From Natronococcus pandeyae (lineage in GTDB: Archaea > Halobacteriota > Halobacteria > Halobacteriales > Natrialbaceae): 64,000 nucleotides of DNA. A model generated the notes under the pieces. That model was not told where the DNA came from, searched no databases, and saw only the letters and a list, made by a program, of their open reading frames with translations. Below, in pieces: positions 31,907 to 40,743 of the stretch (positions are counted from its first letter, which is position 1; the number at the start of each line of letters is the position of its first letter). Where the stretch lies: NCBI RefSeq assembly GCF_008122205.1, contig NZ_PHNJ01000004.1, positions 186,001 through 250,000 of the forward strand. Direction: 5' to 3'. The position numbers were made by a program, and so were the translations under genes.

Positions 31907-33598
31907 CTACTGCTGCTCGAAGAGCGTTTCGACCCGCTCGAGCGTGTCGACGTCCGCCGCGGAGAGGTCCTCCCGTCGACGCACGAACCGAGGGAATCGC
32001 AGCGCGTACCCCGAGTCGTACGTCGGCGAGGACTGGATCTCCTCGTACTCGACCTCGAGGACGACCTCGGGCCGGAGCGTCACGGCCCGACCGTCGGTCT
32101 CGGTGATCAGCGGCTCGAGGTCGTCGGTGAGGGCGGCGAGTTGCTCGTCAGTGTACCCCGTCGCCAGCCGGCCGACTTCGCGTAGTTCGTCGGCTTCGGC
32201 GTCGCGACAGGCGAGGTAGAGTCGACCGAGTTGCCCCTTCCGGCGCCCCTCGCTGTACTTCGCTCGAGTAACGACGACGTCGAGGGGGTCCATCGTTGGC
32301 TTGATCTTTAACATGTAACCGACGCGCCGACCCGGCTGGTAGGGGACCTCGAGGTTCTTGACCATCAGCCCCTCGTGGCCGGCGGCGAGGGCGTCCGCGT
32401 AGAGCTCACGGGCCGGGTCGGGATCCGCCGGATCGAACCGAACGCGCTGTGCGGGTTCGATCTCCCACGTCTCGGGATCGAAACAGGCGTCGAGACGCTC
32501 GAGCCGTTCGTCGAGCGAGCGCTCGAGCAGCGACTCACCCTCGATCGAGAGCAGGTCGAACAGGTAGACGATGACCGGCGTCTCCTCGGCCGCCGCCTCG
32601 ATATCGTGTTTGCGCTTGATCCGTGTCGAGAGCTCCTGGAACGGCGTCAGATCGCCCGAGTCGGGATCGTAACCGACGACTTCTCCCTCGAGCACGCAGC
32701 TGTCGGCTGCGACGTGCGTTCGAACGTTCTCGACGATGTCGGGGAACTGTGCGGTAACCTCCTCGAGGCGGCGGGTGAACGCCCGCACCTCCTCGCCATC
32801 CTTGTGGAGCTGGATCCTGACGCCGTCGTACTTGTACTCGGCCAGCAGCGGCCCGTCGCTCGACGCGACGGTCTCGATCCCGTCCTCGACGTCGGCAGCC
32901 GAATCGGCGAGCATCACCTGCAGCGGTCGGAACAGCTCGATTTCGAGGTCACGAAGGCCGTCTACGCCCGCCTCTCGGGCCGTTCGGGCGACCAGCGGGT
33001 AGTCGTTCGTGAGCTGGTAGGCGTACTCGACGCTCTCGATCGCCTCGTCGCTCCCGTCGAGAGACGCCTGGGCGATCGCGTCCCGGATCGTCCCCTCGCC
33101 GATGCCGATCCGGAGGTGGCCCAGGACGGTGCGGACGACGTAGCGCGCTTCCTCGGGATCCGCGTTCGACAGCAGACTCGCGACGGCGTCGATCCGGTCC
33201 TGCTGGCTGCCTTCGCCCGCGTACTCGAGGAGTTCCCGAAGCGTCTCGAAGACGGACTCGACGGTCAGCTCGGTCGAGACGAGCGTCTGCTGGGTCTGGT
33301 TCGCGACGGCCTCGGCCGCGGCGGTGCCGAGATCGCCGGTCTCGCGCCAGGTCGTCTCGATCTCGGCTTCGGGAACGCCGGTCGCCTTGCCGATCGCCTC
33401 CAGGGTGAGACTCGAGGAGATGCCGAGTTCGGCCTGCTCGTACGCCGGCGTCACCTCCCCTCGGAACAGCGGAAGCAGCAGTTCGAACTCGCCGGTCGTC
33501 GCATCCTCGAGCGTCGCAGCGACGATCGCGGTCTTCTCGTCGGTCGACGCTGTCGCTTCGATCCGGCAGTAGGACTCGACGAGGTCGGCGTACTGCAT
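31907..33598 (-). CDS. ligA: ATP-dependent DNA ligase
   Basis: The archaeal replicative ligase seals nicks after Okazaki fragment processing. The 563-residue protein has an N-terminal DNA-binding domain (about 1-215). The adenylation domain has the catalytic Lys256 in motif I (EYKYDGVRIQ), motif III (PVIVYLFDLLSIEG), motif IV (EGLMVKNL) and motif V (MLKIKP). A C-terminal OB domain carries the FPRFVRRRED motif VI region. All nucleotidyl-transfer motifs are intact, and it is full length for the family. It is transcribed toward the MBL nuclease gene 1.1 kb away. Confidence 0.97.
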   Translation of the reverse strand: MQYADLVESYCRIEATASTDEKTAIVAATLEDATTGEFELLLPLFRGEVTPAYEQAELGISSSLTLEAIGKATGVPEAEIETTWRETGDLGTAAAEAVANQTQQTLVSTELTVESVFETLRELLEYAGEGSQQDRIDAVASLLSNADPEEARYVVRTVLGHLRIGIGEGTIRDAIAQASLDGSDEAIESVEYAYQLTNDYPLVARTAREAGVDGLRDLEIELFRPLQVMLADSAADVEDGIETVASSDGPLLAEYKYDGVRIQLHKDGEEVRAFTRRLEEVTAQFPDIVENVRTHVAADSCVLEGEVVGYDPDSGDLTPFQELSTRIKRKHDIEAAAEETPVIVYLFDLLSIEGESLLERSLDERLERLDACFDPETWEIEPAQRVRFDPADPDPARELYADALAAGHEGLMVKNLEVPYQPGRRVGYMLKIKPTMDPLDVVVTRAKYSEGRRKGQLGRLYLACRDAEADELREVGRLATGYTDEQLAALTDDLEPLITETDGRAVTLRPEVVLEVEYEEIQSSPTYDSGYALRFPRFVRRREDLSAADVDTLERVETLFEQQ

Positions 33599-33666
33599 GA
33601 ACGACTGAAGTACGAAGGCGAGACGTAAAACTTCGCAGCCGGCACGCTCGCGGGCGGGAGTCGCCG

Positions 33667-33672
33667 AAAAAA
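33667..33672 (-). terminator. T-run terminator after the alcohol dehydrogenase gene
   Basis: Six T's on the minus strand lie about 21 bases after the dehydrogenase stop. This is the U-rich signal typical of archaeal termination. Confidence 0.4.
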
Positions 33673-33692
33673 GTCGTCGTCGATCGTCGGAT

Positions 33693-34859
33693 TCAGGGCT
33701 CGAGCAGCACCTTCACGACGCCCTCTTCGCGGTCGTCGAAGCGCTCGTACATCTCGGGGGCCTCGTCGAGGTCGACCCGGTGGGAGACGACCCAGCTCGG
33801 ATCCGCCCGGCCCTCGATGATCATGTCGCGGAGCTGGCGGTTGTACTCCTTGACGTTACACTGGCCGGTACCGAACTTGTGGCCCTTCTCGAAGAGTTTC
33901 CCGAAGTCGATGCCGAGTCGGCCCTGTGCGGCCATCTCGTCGGGTGCGCCGGGGTCCGAGGGAACGTACAGCCCCGGGACGCCGATCTCGCCGGTTGGGC
34001 GAACCGTCTGGATCAACTGATTGAGCACGACCGCCGGGTTCTCACGGGCGGGGTCGTAGGCGTCGTCGCCCGGATCCGTCTCGGGATCGATCGCCTGGTA
34101 GCCGACGGCGTCGACGCCCTTGTCGACCTCGTCGCCGTGTTGTTCGACGATCTGGTCGACCGGATCGTTGTCTTCGAAGTTGATCGCGTGGGCGTCGCAG
34201 TGGTCCTCGGCCATCTCGAGTCGACTCGGGACGCGGTCGACGACGTAGATCTCGGAGGCGCCCTGGATCTTCGCGCTGTAGGCAGCCATCAGGCCGACGG
34301 GGCCGGCGCCGTAGATGGCGATCGACTCGCCGGGTTTGAGGTTCGCCAGCCGGGTGCCGTGCCAGCCAGTCGGGAAGATGTCCGCGAGCAGCGCGAAGGA
34401 ATCCTCGTGTTCGTCACCCTCGGGCAGTTTCAGCGCGTTGAAATCGGCGTACGGGACGCGGAGTTTCTCGGCCTGTCCACCCTTGTACGGCCCCATCGCG
34501 ACATAGCCGTAGGCACCACCGGCAAAGCCGGGGTTGACGTTGGTACAGAAGCCGGTGTAGCCGTCCTCGCAGTTCTGACAGAAGCCACAGGCGACGTTGA
34601 ACGGCATGACGACGCGGTCGCCCTCCTCGAGCGTCGTGACAGCGTCGCCGACCTCGCTGACGGTCCCCATGTTCTCGTGGCCGAAGACGATCCCCTCTTC
34701 GGCGGCGGTTCGACCCTCGTACATGTGGAGATCCGACCCACAGATCGCCGACGTCGTGATGTCGACGATGACGTCGTTCGGATGCTCGAGTTCTGGTTCG
34801 TCTACTTCTTCGATAGCCACGTCGTGCGGGCCCTGGTATACGACAGCGTTCATTGACAT
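33693..34859 (-). CDS. Zinc-dependent alcohol dehydrogenase (formaldehyde dehydrogenase-like)
   Basis: This 388-residue medium-chain dehydrogenase has catalytic zinc motifs AICGSDLHMYEG near 38-49 and FGHENMG near 59-65. The structural zinc cysteine cluster ACGFCQNCEDGYTGFC lies near 90-105. The NAD-binding glycine motif IYGAGPVGLMAAY lies near 182-194. The overall pattern (long insert with GGAYGY, DIFPTGWHGTRLA, DAVGYQA) matches the glutathione-independent formaldehyde dehydrogenase branch. Substrate is probably formaldehyde or an alcohol; not certain. The start is ATG 34859 or, two codons later, ATG 34853. The gap to mobA (292 bases) holds its promoter. Confidence 0.88.
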   Translation of the reverse strand: MSMNAVVYQGPHDVAIEEVDEPELEHPNDVIVDITTSAICGSDLHMYEGRTAAEEGIVFGHENMGTVSEVGDAVTTLEEGDRVVMPFNVACGFCQNCEDGYTGFCTNVNPGFAGGAYGYVAMGPYKGGQAEKLRVPYADFNALKLPEGDEHEDSFALLADIFPTGWHGTRLANLKPGESIAIYGAGPVGLMAAYSAKIQGASEIYVVDRVPSRLEMAEDHCDAHAINFEDNDPVDQIVEQHGDEVDKGVDAVGYQAIDPETDPGDDAYDPARENPAVVLNQLIQTVRPTGEIGVPGLYVPSDPGAPDEMAAQGRLGIDFGKLFEKGHKFGTGQCNVKEYNRQLRDMIIEGRADPSWVVSHRVDLDEAPEMYERFDDREEGVVKVLLEP

Positions 34860-35122
34860 GTGGTATCAACCCTCGCAAACTACCCACCACCATCTCGCTC
34901 GTAAAGGTTATTGTGAAGCAATGGCCACGGCTTATGAAAATTGCAGGGCGAACCGTTTTCCGTGATAGAACGGATAGGCGACGACGAACGTCACCGAAGA
35001 GGTCACGCAGGGTGGATCAGGGACGACACATTCCGTGGAAGGCGCGGGCCGACGGACGAAACTCATCGTGCTCGGCCGTCGACGGGCTCGAGCGATCCCG
35101 GCCCGAAAACGAACCGGACCCT

Positions 35123-35130
35123 CTTACTAT
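35123..35130 (+). promoter_or_regulatory. TATA box deciding the mobA start
   Basis: CTTACTAT lies 22-29 bases before the GTG at 35152, which supports that start over longer frames upstream. Confidence 0.45.
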
Positions 35131-35151
35131 CGTCCTGCCGTAGCTAGCGAC

Positions 35152-35778
35152 GTGACGACAACCGACTCACTTGGCGGGGTCGTCCTCGCGGGCGGCTACT
35201 CGACGCGGTTCGGCGAAGCCGACAAGGCGGTCGCGGATCTCGCCGGGACACCGATGATCCGACGGGTCGTCGATCGGCTTGCCAGCGTAACCGACGAGAT
35301 CGTGGTCAACTGCCGAGAGGACCAGGTCGACGCGATCCGAGACGCGCTGGCCGGCTGTGAGGCGTCTACCCGTATCGCGACCGATCCGGTCCCCGACCAG
35401 GGGCCGCTGGCCGGTATCCGGGTCGGCCTCGAGACCGTCGACCGGGAGTACGCCGCCGTCGTCGCCTGTGACATGCCGTTCGTCGACCCTGCTCTCTTCG
35501 AACTGCTTTACGACCGTGCGCGCGGCCGCGACGGCGCGGTCGTCCAGCTCGAGGACGAGTGGTATCAGACGACCCAGGCCGTCTACCGGGCGGATGCGAT
35601 GGCCGACGCCTGCGCAGAGGCGCTCGAGGACGGGGACGGACGGATCCTCGCCGCGCTCGAGAAACTCGACTACGCCGTCGTCGACGAGGACGATCTCGAG
35701 GGGATCTCCGGCGAGACGTTCGAGAGTATCGACACGCAGGAGGCGCTTCGAGAGGCCGAATCGAGGCTCGAGGAGTAG
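35152..35778 (+). CDS. mobA: Molybdenum cofactor guanylyltransferase
   Basis: MobA links GMP to molybdopterin for bis-MGD enzymes. The 208-residue protein has the nucleotidyltransferase signature VVLAGGYSTRFGEADKAVADLAGTP near 10-34. It also has VVNCRED, DQGPLAGIRVGL near 83-94, and the metal-binding ACDMPFVDP near 106-114. GTG 35152 gives a family-typical N terminus and fits the TATA box. No other moco gene is adjacent. Confidence 0.9.
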   Translation: MTTTDSLGGVVLAGGYSTRFGEADKAVADLAGTPMIRRVVDRLASVTDEIVVNCREDQVDAIRDALAGCEASTRIATDPVPDQGPLAGIRVGLETVDREYAAVVACDMPFVDPALFELLYDRARGRDGAVVQLEDEWYQTTQAVYRADAMADACAEALEDGDGRILAALEKLDYAVVDEDDLEGISGETFESIDTQEALREAESRLEE

Positions 35779-35882
35779 ACGGTCTCTCCCGGCGCGACGA
35801 AACCGCCGACGGGATCGGGCCCTCTGCCAGCAACGATTGAGAAAAAAGGGTGACTTATGCCTCCTCGATGCAAGAACCGACC

Positions 35883-37610
35883 ATGAGCAGCGAGGATCAG
35901 TTCGACCACGGAAAGGACGAGCGGTTGCAGAGCCGGGACGTGACCGAAGGGGCCGACCGCGCCCCCCACCGGGCGATGTTTCGGGCTATGGGGTTCGACG
36001 ACGACGACCTGGGGTCGCCGATGATCGGCGTCCCGAACCCCGCCGCAGATATCACGCCGTGTAACGTTCACCTCGACGACGTCGCCGAGTCGGCGCTCGA
36101 GGGCGTCGACGACGCCGACGGGATGCCGATCGAGTTCGGGACGATCACGATTTCGGACGCCATCTCGATGGGAACGGAAGGGATGAAGGCGTCGCTGATC
36201 TCCCGGGAACTCATCGCGGACAGCGTCGAACTCGTCAGTTTCGGCGAGCGCATGGACGGTCTCGTCACCGTGGCGGGCTGTGACAAGAACCTTCCCGGGA
36301 TGATGATGGCTGCGATTCGAACGGATCTCCCCTCGGTCTTCCTCTACGGCGGCTCGATCATGCCCGGCGAGCACGACGGCCGGGACGTCACTATCGTCCA
36401 GGTCTTCGAGGGCGTCGGCGCCTACGCGACCGGTGAGATGGACGCCGAGGAACTCGACGACCTCGAGCGCCACGCCTGCCCCGGCGCGGGCTCCTGCGGC
36501 GGGATGTTCACCGCGAACACGATGGCTTCGATCTCCGAGGCGCTCGGCCTCGCCCCGCTCGGCAGCGCGTCGCCCCCGGCCGAGGACGAAGAGCGCTACG
36601 AGGTCGCCCGGCGCGCCGGCGAACTCGCCGTCGAGGTCGTCGAGGAGGATCGTCGTCCCTCCGACATCCTCTCGCGGAAGTCGTTCGAGAACGCAATCGC
36701 CCTGCAGACCGCTATCGGCGGCTCGACCAACGGCGTCCTTCACCTGCTGGCGCTCGCTCGCGAGGCCGACGTCGACCTCGAGATCGAGGACTTCGACGAG
36801 ATCTCGCGGCGGACGCCGAAGATCGCCGACCTCCAGCCCGGCGGCGACAGCGTGATGAACGACCTCCACGAACTCGGCGGCGTTCCGGTCGTCGTCCGAC
36901 GGCTACTCGAGGCCGACCTGTTCCACGGCGACGCCATGACCGTGACGGGACGGACGATCGCGGAGGAACTCGAGACGCTCGACATGCCGGCCGACGACGA
37001 AATTGTGTCCGACTTCCTCTACCCCGTCGACGACCCGAAGGAAGCGGAGGGCGCGATCAAGATCCTGACGGGGAATCTCGCGCCCGACGGTGCGGTGCTC
37101 AAGGTTACCGGCGACGACGAGTTCTACCACCAGGGTCCGGCCCGCATCTTCGAGAACGAGGAGGGCGCCATGCGGTACGTCCAGGAGGGCGACATCGAGA
37201 GCGGCGACGTGATCGTGATCCGCAACGAGGGGCCCCGCGGCGGACCCGGCATGCGGGAGATGCTCGGCGTGACTGCGGCCGTCGTCGGCGCCGGTCACGA
37301 GGATGACGTCGCGCTCATTACTGACGGCCGGTTCTCCGGCGGCACCCGCGGCCCGATGATCGGCCACGTCGCGCCCGAGGCGTTCGTCGGCGGTCCGATC
37401 GGCTTGCTCGAGGAGGGCGACGAGATCACCGTCGACATCCCCGATCGCACCCTCGAGGTCGACGTGGACGACGCCGAACTCGCCAACCGCCGCGAGGAGT
37501 GGACCCGACCGGAGCCGGCCTACGACGCGGGTGTCCTCGCGAAGTTCGCTCGCGACTTCGACTCGGCGTCGAACGGAGCGGTGACGAACCCCGGCGTCAA
37601 ACGGGAGTAG
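35883..37610 (+). CDS. ilvD: Dihydroxy-acid dehydratase
   Basis: IlvD dehydrates 2,3-dihydroxy-isovalerate and 2,3-dihydroxy-3-methylvalerate in branched-chain amino acid synthesis, using an Fe-S cluster. The 575-residue protein shows cluster-binding cysteines in TPCNVHLD near 58-65, [12 protein letters not shown] near 135-146 and [16 protein letters not shown] near 199-214. It also shows [12 protein letters not shown] and the C-terminal [16 protein letters not shown] 35883 is preferred because the 11 extra codons upstream are not family-like. Single gene; no ilvBCN or leu genes nearby. Confidence 0.96.
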   Translation: MSSEDQFDHGKDERLQSRDVTEGADRAPHRAMFRAMGFDDDDLGSPMIGVPNPAADITPCNVHLDDVAESALEGVDDADGMPIEFGTITISDAISMGTEGMKASLISRELIADSVELVSFGERMDGLVTVAGCDKNLPGMMMAAIRTDLPSVFLYGGSIMPGEHDGRDVTIVQVFEGVGAYATGEMDAEELDDLERHACPGAGSCGGMFTANTMASISEALGLAPLGSASPPAEDEERYEVARRAGELAVEVVEEDRRPSDILSRKSFENAIALQTAIGGSTNGVLHLLALAREADVDLEIEDFDEISRRTPKIADLQPGGDSVMNDLHELGGVPVVVRRLLEADLFHGDAMTVTGRTIAEELETLDMPADDEIVSDFLYPVDDPKEAEGAIKILTGNLAPDGAVLKVTGDDEFYHQGPARIFENEEGAMRYVQEGDIESGDVIVIRNEGPRGGPGMREMLGVTAAVVGAGHEDDVALITDGRFSGGTRGPMIGHVAPEAFVGGPIGLLEEGDEITVDIPDRTLEVDVDDAELANRREEWTRPEPAYDAGVLAKFARDFDSASNGAVTNPGVKRE

Positions 37611-37743
37611 GGCGGTCGTCCTGCGAGTGGCCGGCACCGCCGTTGTAATTGTTTTCGTGACACGCCCCGTTGCCAACGTGGCTTTCGCTGGCTTGCAACG
37701 GGTTTTCCATAGCTGGTCACTGACTCACACGTGAACACGAGCA

Positions 37744-37899
37744 ATGTGTAAGTACTGCCTCGACTGTGACTGGCAACTGAGTACGGCGGACGGCTATACG
37801 GAAGAGGAGGTCTCGAAGCAGGCGATCGAACACTTCGTCGAAACCGGTCATACGGTCGACTCCCTGCACCTGCCACCGCCTGTCGTCATCAAAAACTGA
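37744..37899 (+). CDS. Small C2H2-like zinc-finger protein (51 aa)
   Basis: Fifty-one residues beginning MCKYCLDCDW: Cys2, Cys5 and Cys8 at the start, followed by a helix with His30 and His36. It has the same CxxC-Asp-Trp plus C-terminal His-pair plan as the protein at 29640. The function is unknown. It sits between ilvD and the convergent beta-propeller lipoprotein gene. Confidence 0.6.
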   Translation: MCKYCLDCDWQLSTADGYTEEEVSKQAIEHFVETGHTVDSLHLPPPVVIKN

Positions 37900-37929
37900 G
37901 CCCGCGGTCGTACCGAGTGCTGAATCGCG

Positions 37930-39312
37930 TTAGAACGGTGGCGAGTTCGGAATCTCGGAGTCGACGTCGCCGACCGGGCGCACACCGAGTCCGTGGAAGT
38001 CCGGAATCGACGGTGCGTCCTCTTCTTCGTCCTGTGCGGCCTGAATCTCTTCCTCGTCGTACTCGCCGATCGGATCAGGTTCGACAGTTGCGACGATCTC
38101 GCGGCTCTCGACGTCGAGCACCGAGAAGCCGGGGATGACGCCGGTCGCGGCGTGTGGGTCGCCCGAGAGCGGCGCGGGACCGCGCAGGCTGACGAACATG
38201 TACTCGCCGTCGGGCGAGGACCACATGATGTCGGGCGCGTCGCTCTCTGCGGGGTCGTCGGACTGGTTCTCGCCGTAGGCGTCGATCTCCTCGATGACCT
38301 CGTCGGTCTCGGGATCGACGACGACGCCGTCGTTGGTCTCGCGGTTCAGGACCCACAGCTCCTCGCCGTCGGGGGTGAACCAGAAGCCGTGCGCGTCGAC
38401 GCCCTCGGTGCTTTCTTCTTCGACGATGATCTCGTCTTCGTCGGCGTCGAGGACGTAGTACGCGCCGACGCCGGAGGCGGCGGGCTCTTCGTCGGCCTCG
38501 GGGTCCGAGGGGAGGCCGGCGGTGAGGTAGAACTTGTTCTCCTCGGGGTGGGGCATGGTCCCACAGTTGGTCGGCAGCTCCTCGTTGGAGAAGGCCGCGT
38601 CGACCGTGAACTCGTCGTGGTCGACGATGACGAGCCCGCCGTCGTGGTAGCTCGGACCGAGCGTGTGGATCGACCGCCCGTTGTGGTCGAACTGGTGACA
38701 GATCGGGGCACCTTCCTCGCCGGTGAGGCCCTCGATCTCCCCGTCGACGACGATCTCGTCCTCGATGTCGAACTCCTCGTCCTCGAGGTCGGCGTCGACG
38801 CGGACGATCTTGCTCTCGCCGATGACGTCGACGTGGATGTACTCGTCGTCCGGCGAGAAGATGGCCATATGCGAGCCGGCGCCCGTCTCGACGTTGCCGA
38901 CGAGTTCGCAGCCGTCGGTGCGGAAGACCAGCACGCGCTCGCCGGCCGTACAGGCGACGGCGGCGTACTCGTAGTCCGAACTGAAGTCGATCATGTGGGG
39001 GACGACGCCCTCTTCGGGGACGCCCTCGAGTTCGTTCAGGTCGATCGTCGTCGACTCCTCGAACTCGTCTTCACCGTCGCCGGGTTCGTAGAGGTGGATG
39101 TTGTCCTGCCCCTGGTCGAGCGCCCAGACCTCGTACTCGACGTCCTCCTGGCCGTCCGCACCGTTCTCGGTGTCGTCGTCCGCACCGTTCTCGGTGTCGT
39201 TGTCCGCTGCTTCCTCGGTGTCGCTCGTGTCGCCAGTGCAACCAGCGACGGCAACGATTCCAGCAGCCGTTCCTCCTGCAAGAAACGTCCTGCGGGTTGG
39301 ATTCGTTTGCAT
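37930..39312 (-). CDS. Tat lipoprotein with beta-propeller domain (460 aa)
   Basis: The N terminus has Arg7-Arg8 followed by a hydrophobic stretch and the lipobox VAGC at about 22-25, so it is Tat-exported and lipid-anchored. A short acidic linker contains a tandem octapeptide (DDTENGAD twice). The rest has repeated WD/YVTN-like blades, visible as motifs such as HMIDFSSDYEYAAVAC, HMAIFSPDDEYIHV, GFWFTPDGEELWVLN and IMWSSPDGEYMFVS. It resembles surface YncE-like propellers that bind partners or metals. Function unknown; no partner gene is adjacent. Confidence 0.82.
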   Translation of the reverse strand: MQTNPTRRTFLAGGTAAGIVAVAGCTGDTSDTEEAADNDTENGADDDTENGADGQEDVEYEVWALDQGQDNIHLYEPGDGEDEFEESTTIDLNELEGVPEEGVVPHMIDFSSDYEYAAVACTAGERVLVFRTDGCELVGNVETGAGSHMAIFSPDDEYIHVDVIGESKIVRVDADLEDEEFDIEDEIVVDGEIEGLTGEEGAPICHQFDHNGRSIHTLGPSYHDGGLVIVDHDEFTVDAAFSNEELPTNCGTMPHPEENKFYLTAGLPSDPEADEEPAASGVGAYYVLDADEDEIIVEEESTEGVDAHGFWFTPDGEELWVLNRETNDGVVVDPETDEVIEEIDAYGENQSDDPAESDAPDIMWSSPDGEYMFVSLRGPAPLSGDPHAATGVIPGFSVLDVESREIVATVEPDPIGEYDEEEIQAAQDEEEDAPSIPDFHGLGVRPVGDVDSEIPNSPPF

Positions 39313-39597
39313 ATCTGACTACTCTGGACTGCTCGTTCAAAAGTTTGCGGGTTTTAGGCTCTCTACCTGGAGAATTCCGGCATTTAGCCATAGAATGGGG
39401 CAAAAATTGACTCGGCTCGAGTCGCCCCCGTTCCTGACAGGCGAACTAACGGCGATCCTCGTTGTCTCGAAAGAATTGGCCCCCGAATGAAATGAAAATG
39501 TTGCCGGTAGCTACGTTGTCGGATCCGGTTCACTGTCCACTCCGACAGAACGATGCGTGTCCGCCTATCAGGGCCGACGCGACGCTGAAGTTCGCGT

Positions 39598-40086
39598 TCA
39601 GCCGCGACGCTCGAGAATGCGATCGATTATCAGCCGCGTCGACAGGAGTTCGTCGTCGCTCGCCGCTTCTCGCCCGCTCGCGCGTCGAACCTCGCAGTCG
39701 ATTCTGCGGCGCTCGAGCGCCGTTCGGATCGCGTCCGCGTCGTGGTGTTGATCGTGGCCGAGCGCGATCACGTCGGGATCGATCTCCTCGATCGGGACGA
39801 AGATGTCCTCCTCGTGACCGAGGATCGCCTCGTCGACGGCCTCGAGTGCGGCGACGACGTCCCGGCGCTGGGTCGCGGGACAGATCGGGGCCTCCTTGTG
39901 GTCGACGTTCGTCTTGCGCGCCACGATGACGTACAGTTCGTCGCCCATCGCTGCCGCCTCCTCGAGGTAGTGGACGTGTCCCGGATGGAGGATGTCGAAG
40001 GTCCCCTGTGCGATGACGGTTCGTGTCACGCTCGAGCCCTCCGTGTCGTTCTCGTCCGTGCGTTCGTGGTCGGCGCCGCCGGCCAT
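39598..40086 (-). CDS. ribL: FAD synthetase (archaeal RibL)
   Basis: RibL is the archaeal FMN adenylyltransferase that makes FAD. The nucleotidyltransferase core begins [21 protein letters not shown] (HxGH motif). [36 protein letters not shown] and [12 protein letters not shown] follow, and the family's C-terminal cysteine is present near the end (IDCEVRR). ATG 40086 gives 162 residues; an in-frame GTG at 40029 starting just before the core is an alternative. It follows the JAMM gene by 43 bases on the same strand, so the two are likely one operon. Confidence 0.9.
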   Translation of the reverse strand: MAGGADHERTDENDTEGSSVTRTVIAQGTFDILHPGHVHYLEEAAAMGDELYVIVARKTNVDHKEAPICPATQRRDVVAALEAVDEAILGHEEDIFVPIEEIDPDVIALGHDQHHDADAIRTALERRRIDCEVRRASGREAASDDELLSTRLIIDRILERRG

Positions 40087-40129
40087 CGATACGAGCAGTA
40101 TTTCGCCTCGAACGCGGTCGATCCTCTTC

Positions 40130-40627
40130 TCATCGTCGCAGGTCCTCGTCGATATCGGCCTGCGTGAAGTCGAAGAAGTCGTCGGTCTCGGGAAGATCGA
40201 CATCGATCACGTTCAGGTTCGTCGGCTGCCCTTGCGAGTCGAAGGCCTTCCAGTCGTTTCGCCGGTAGGGAGCGCCGATGATGATGTGGACGCTTCCCCG
40301 ACCGAACGTTTCCAGATCTGCACTGCTCGGACTGATCACGCCGTTCGGGTGCGAGTGAACGCTGCCGAGCGCCTTCACGTCGTTCGGAATCTGGCTCGTC
40401 TTGACGGTCGCGCTGACGCTGTTGGCTTCGGTTCCCGGAACGACGAGCACGTCCGTGATGACGAGTCCGTCTCGATCGAGTCCCAGTTTGTCGGCCTCGG
40501 TTCCCCGGAGAAATCCCATATACTCGTTCGGATGGGACGCCTCCGAGGACTCGAGCGTGAACTCGAGCGTCTCCTCGGCGATACCGAGAATCTCACTCGA
40601 GCGAAACAGCGCGTCGAACAGCCCCAT
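40130..40627 (-). CDS. JAMM/MPN+ metalloprotease-like protein (165 aa)
   Basis: A JAMM (Mov34/MPN+) domain with the complete zinc motif: Glu35 upstream, then His91-Ser-His93-Pro and Ser101-x2-Asp104 ([14 protein letters not shown]). In haloarchaea one JAMM protein, HvJAMM1, removes the ubiquitin-like SAMPs from proteins. This one has a longer N-terminal part and looks like the second type, whose target is not established. All metal ligands are present, so a peptidase is likely. It is cotranscribed with ribL and divergent from the S1/OB/DHH gene, sharing a 116-base promoter region. Confidence 0.85.
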   Translation of the reverse strand: MGLFDALFRSSEILGIAEETLEFTLESSEASHPNEYMGFLRGTEADKLGLDRDGLVITDVLVVPGTEANSVSATVKTSQIPNDVKALGSVHSHPNGVISPSSADLETFGRGSVHIIIGAPYRRNDWKAFDSQGQPTNLNVIDVDLPETDDFFDFTQADIDEDLRR

Positions 40628-40710
40628 ATCTCCCCATCCGGGCTTGCGGTTGCTAAACGTTCCGAAAGGCGACCCCCCGGAGGGGGTTCTGCCACTTCTG
40701 CTTAACAAGG

Positions 40711-40718
40711 GTTATAGG
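40711..40718 (+). promoter_or_regulatory. TATA box of the S1/OB/DHH gene
   Basis: GTTATAGG lies 26-33 bases before ATG 40744, supporting that start and a short or absent leader. Confidence 0.45.
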
Positions 40719-40743
40719 CGCCCATCCCAAACTACGTGCAAAG

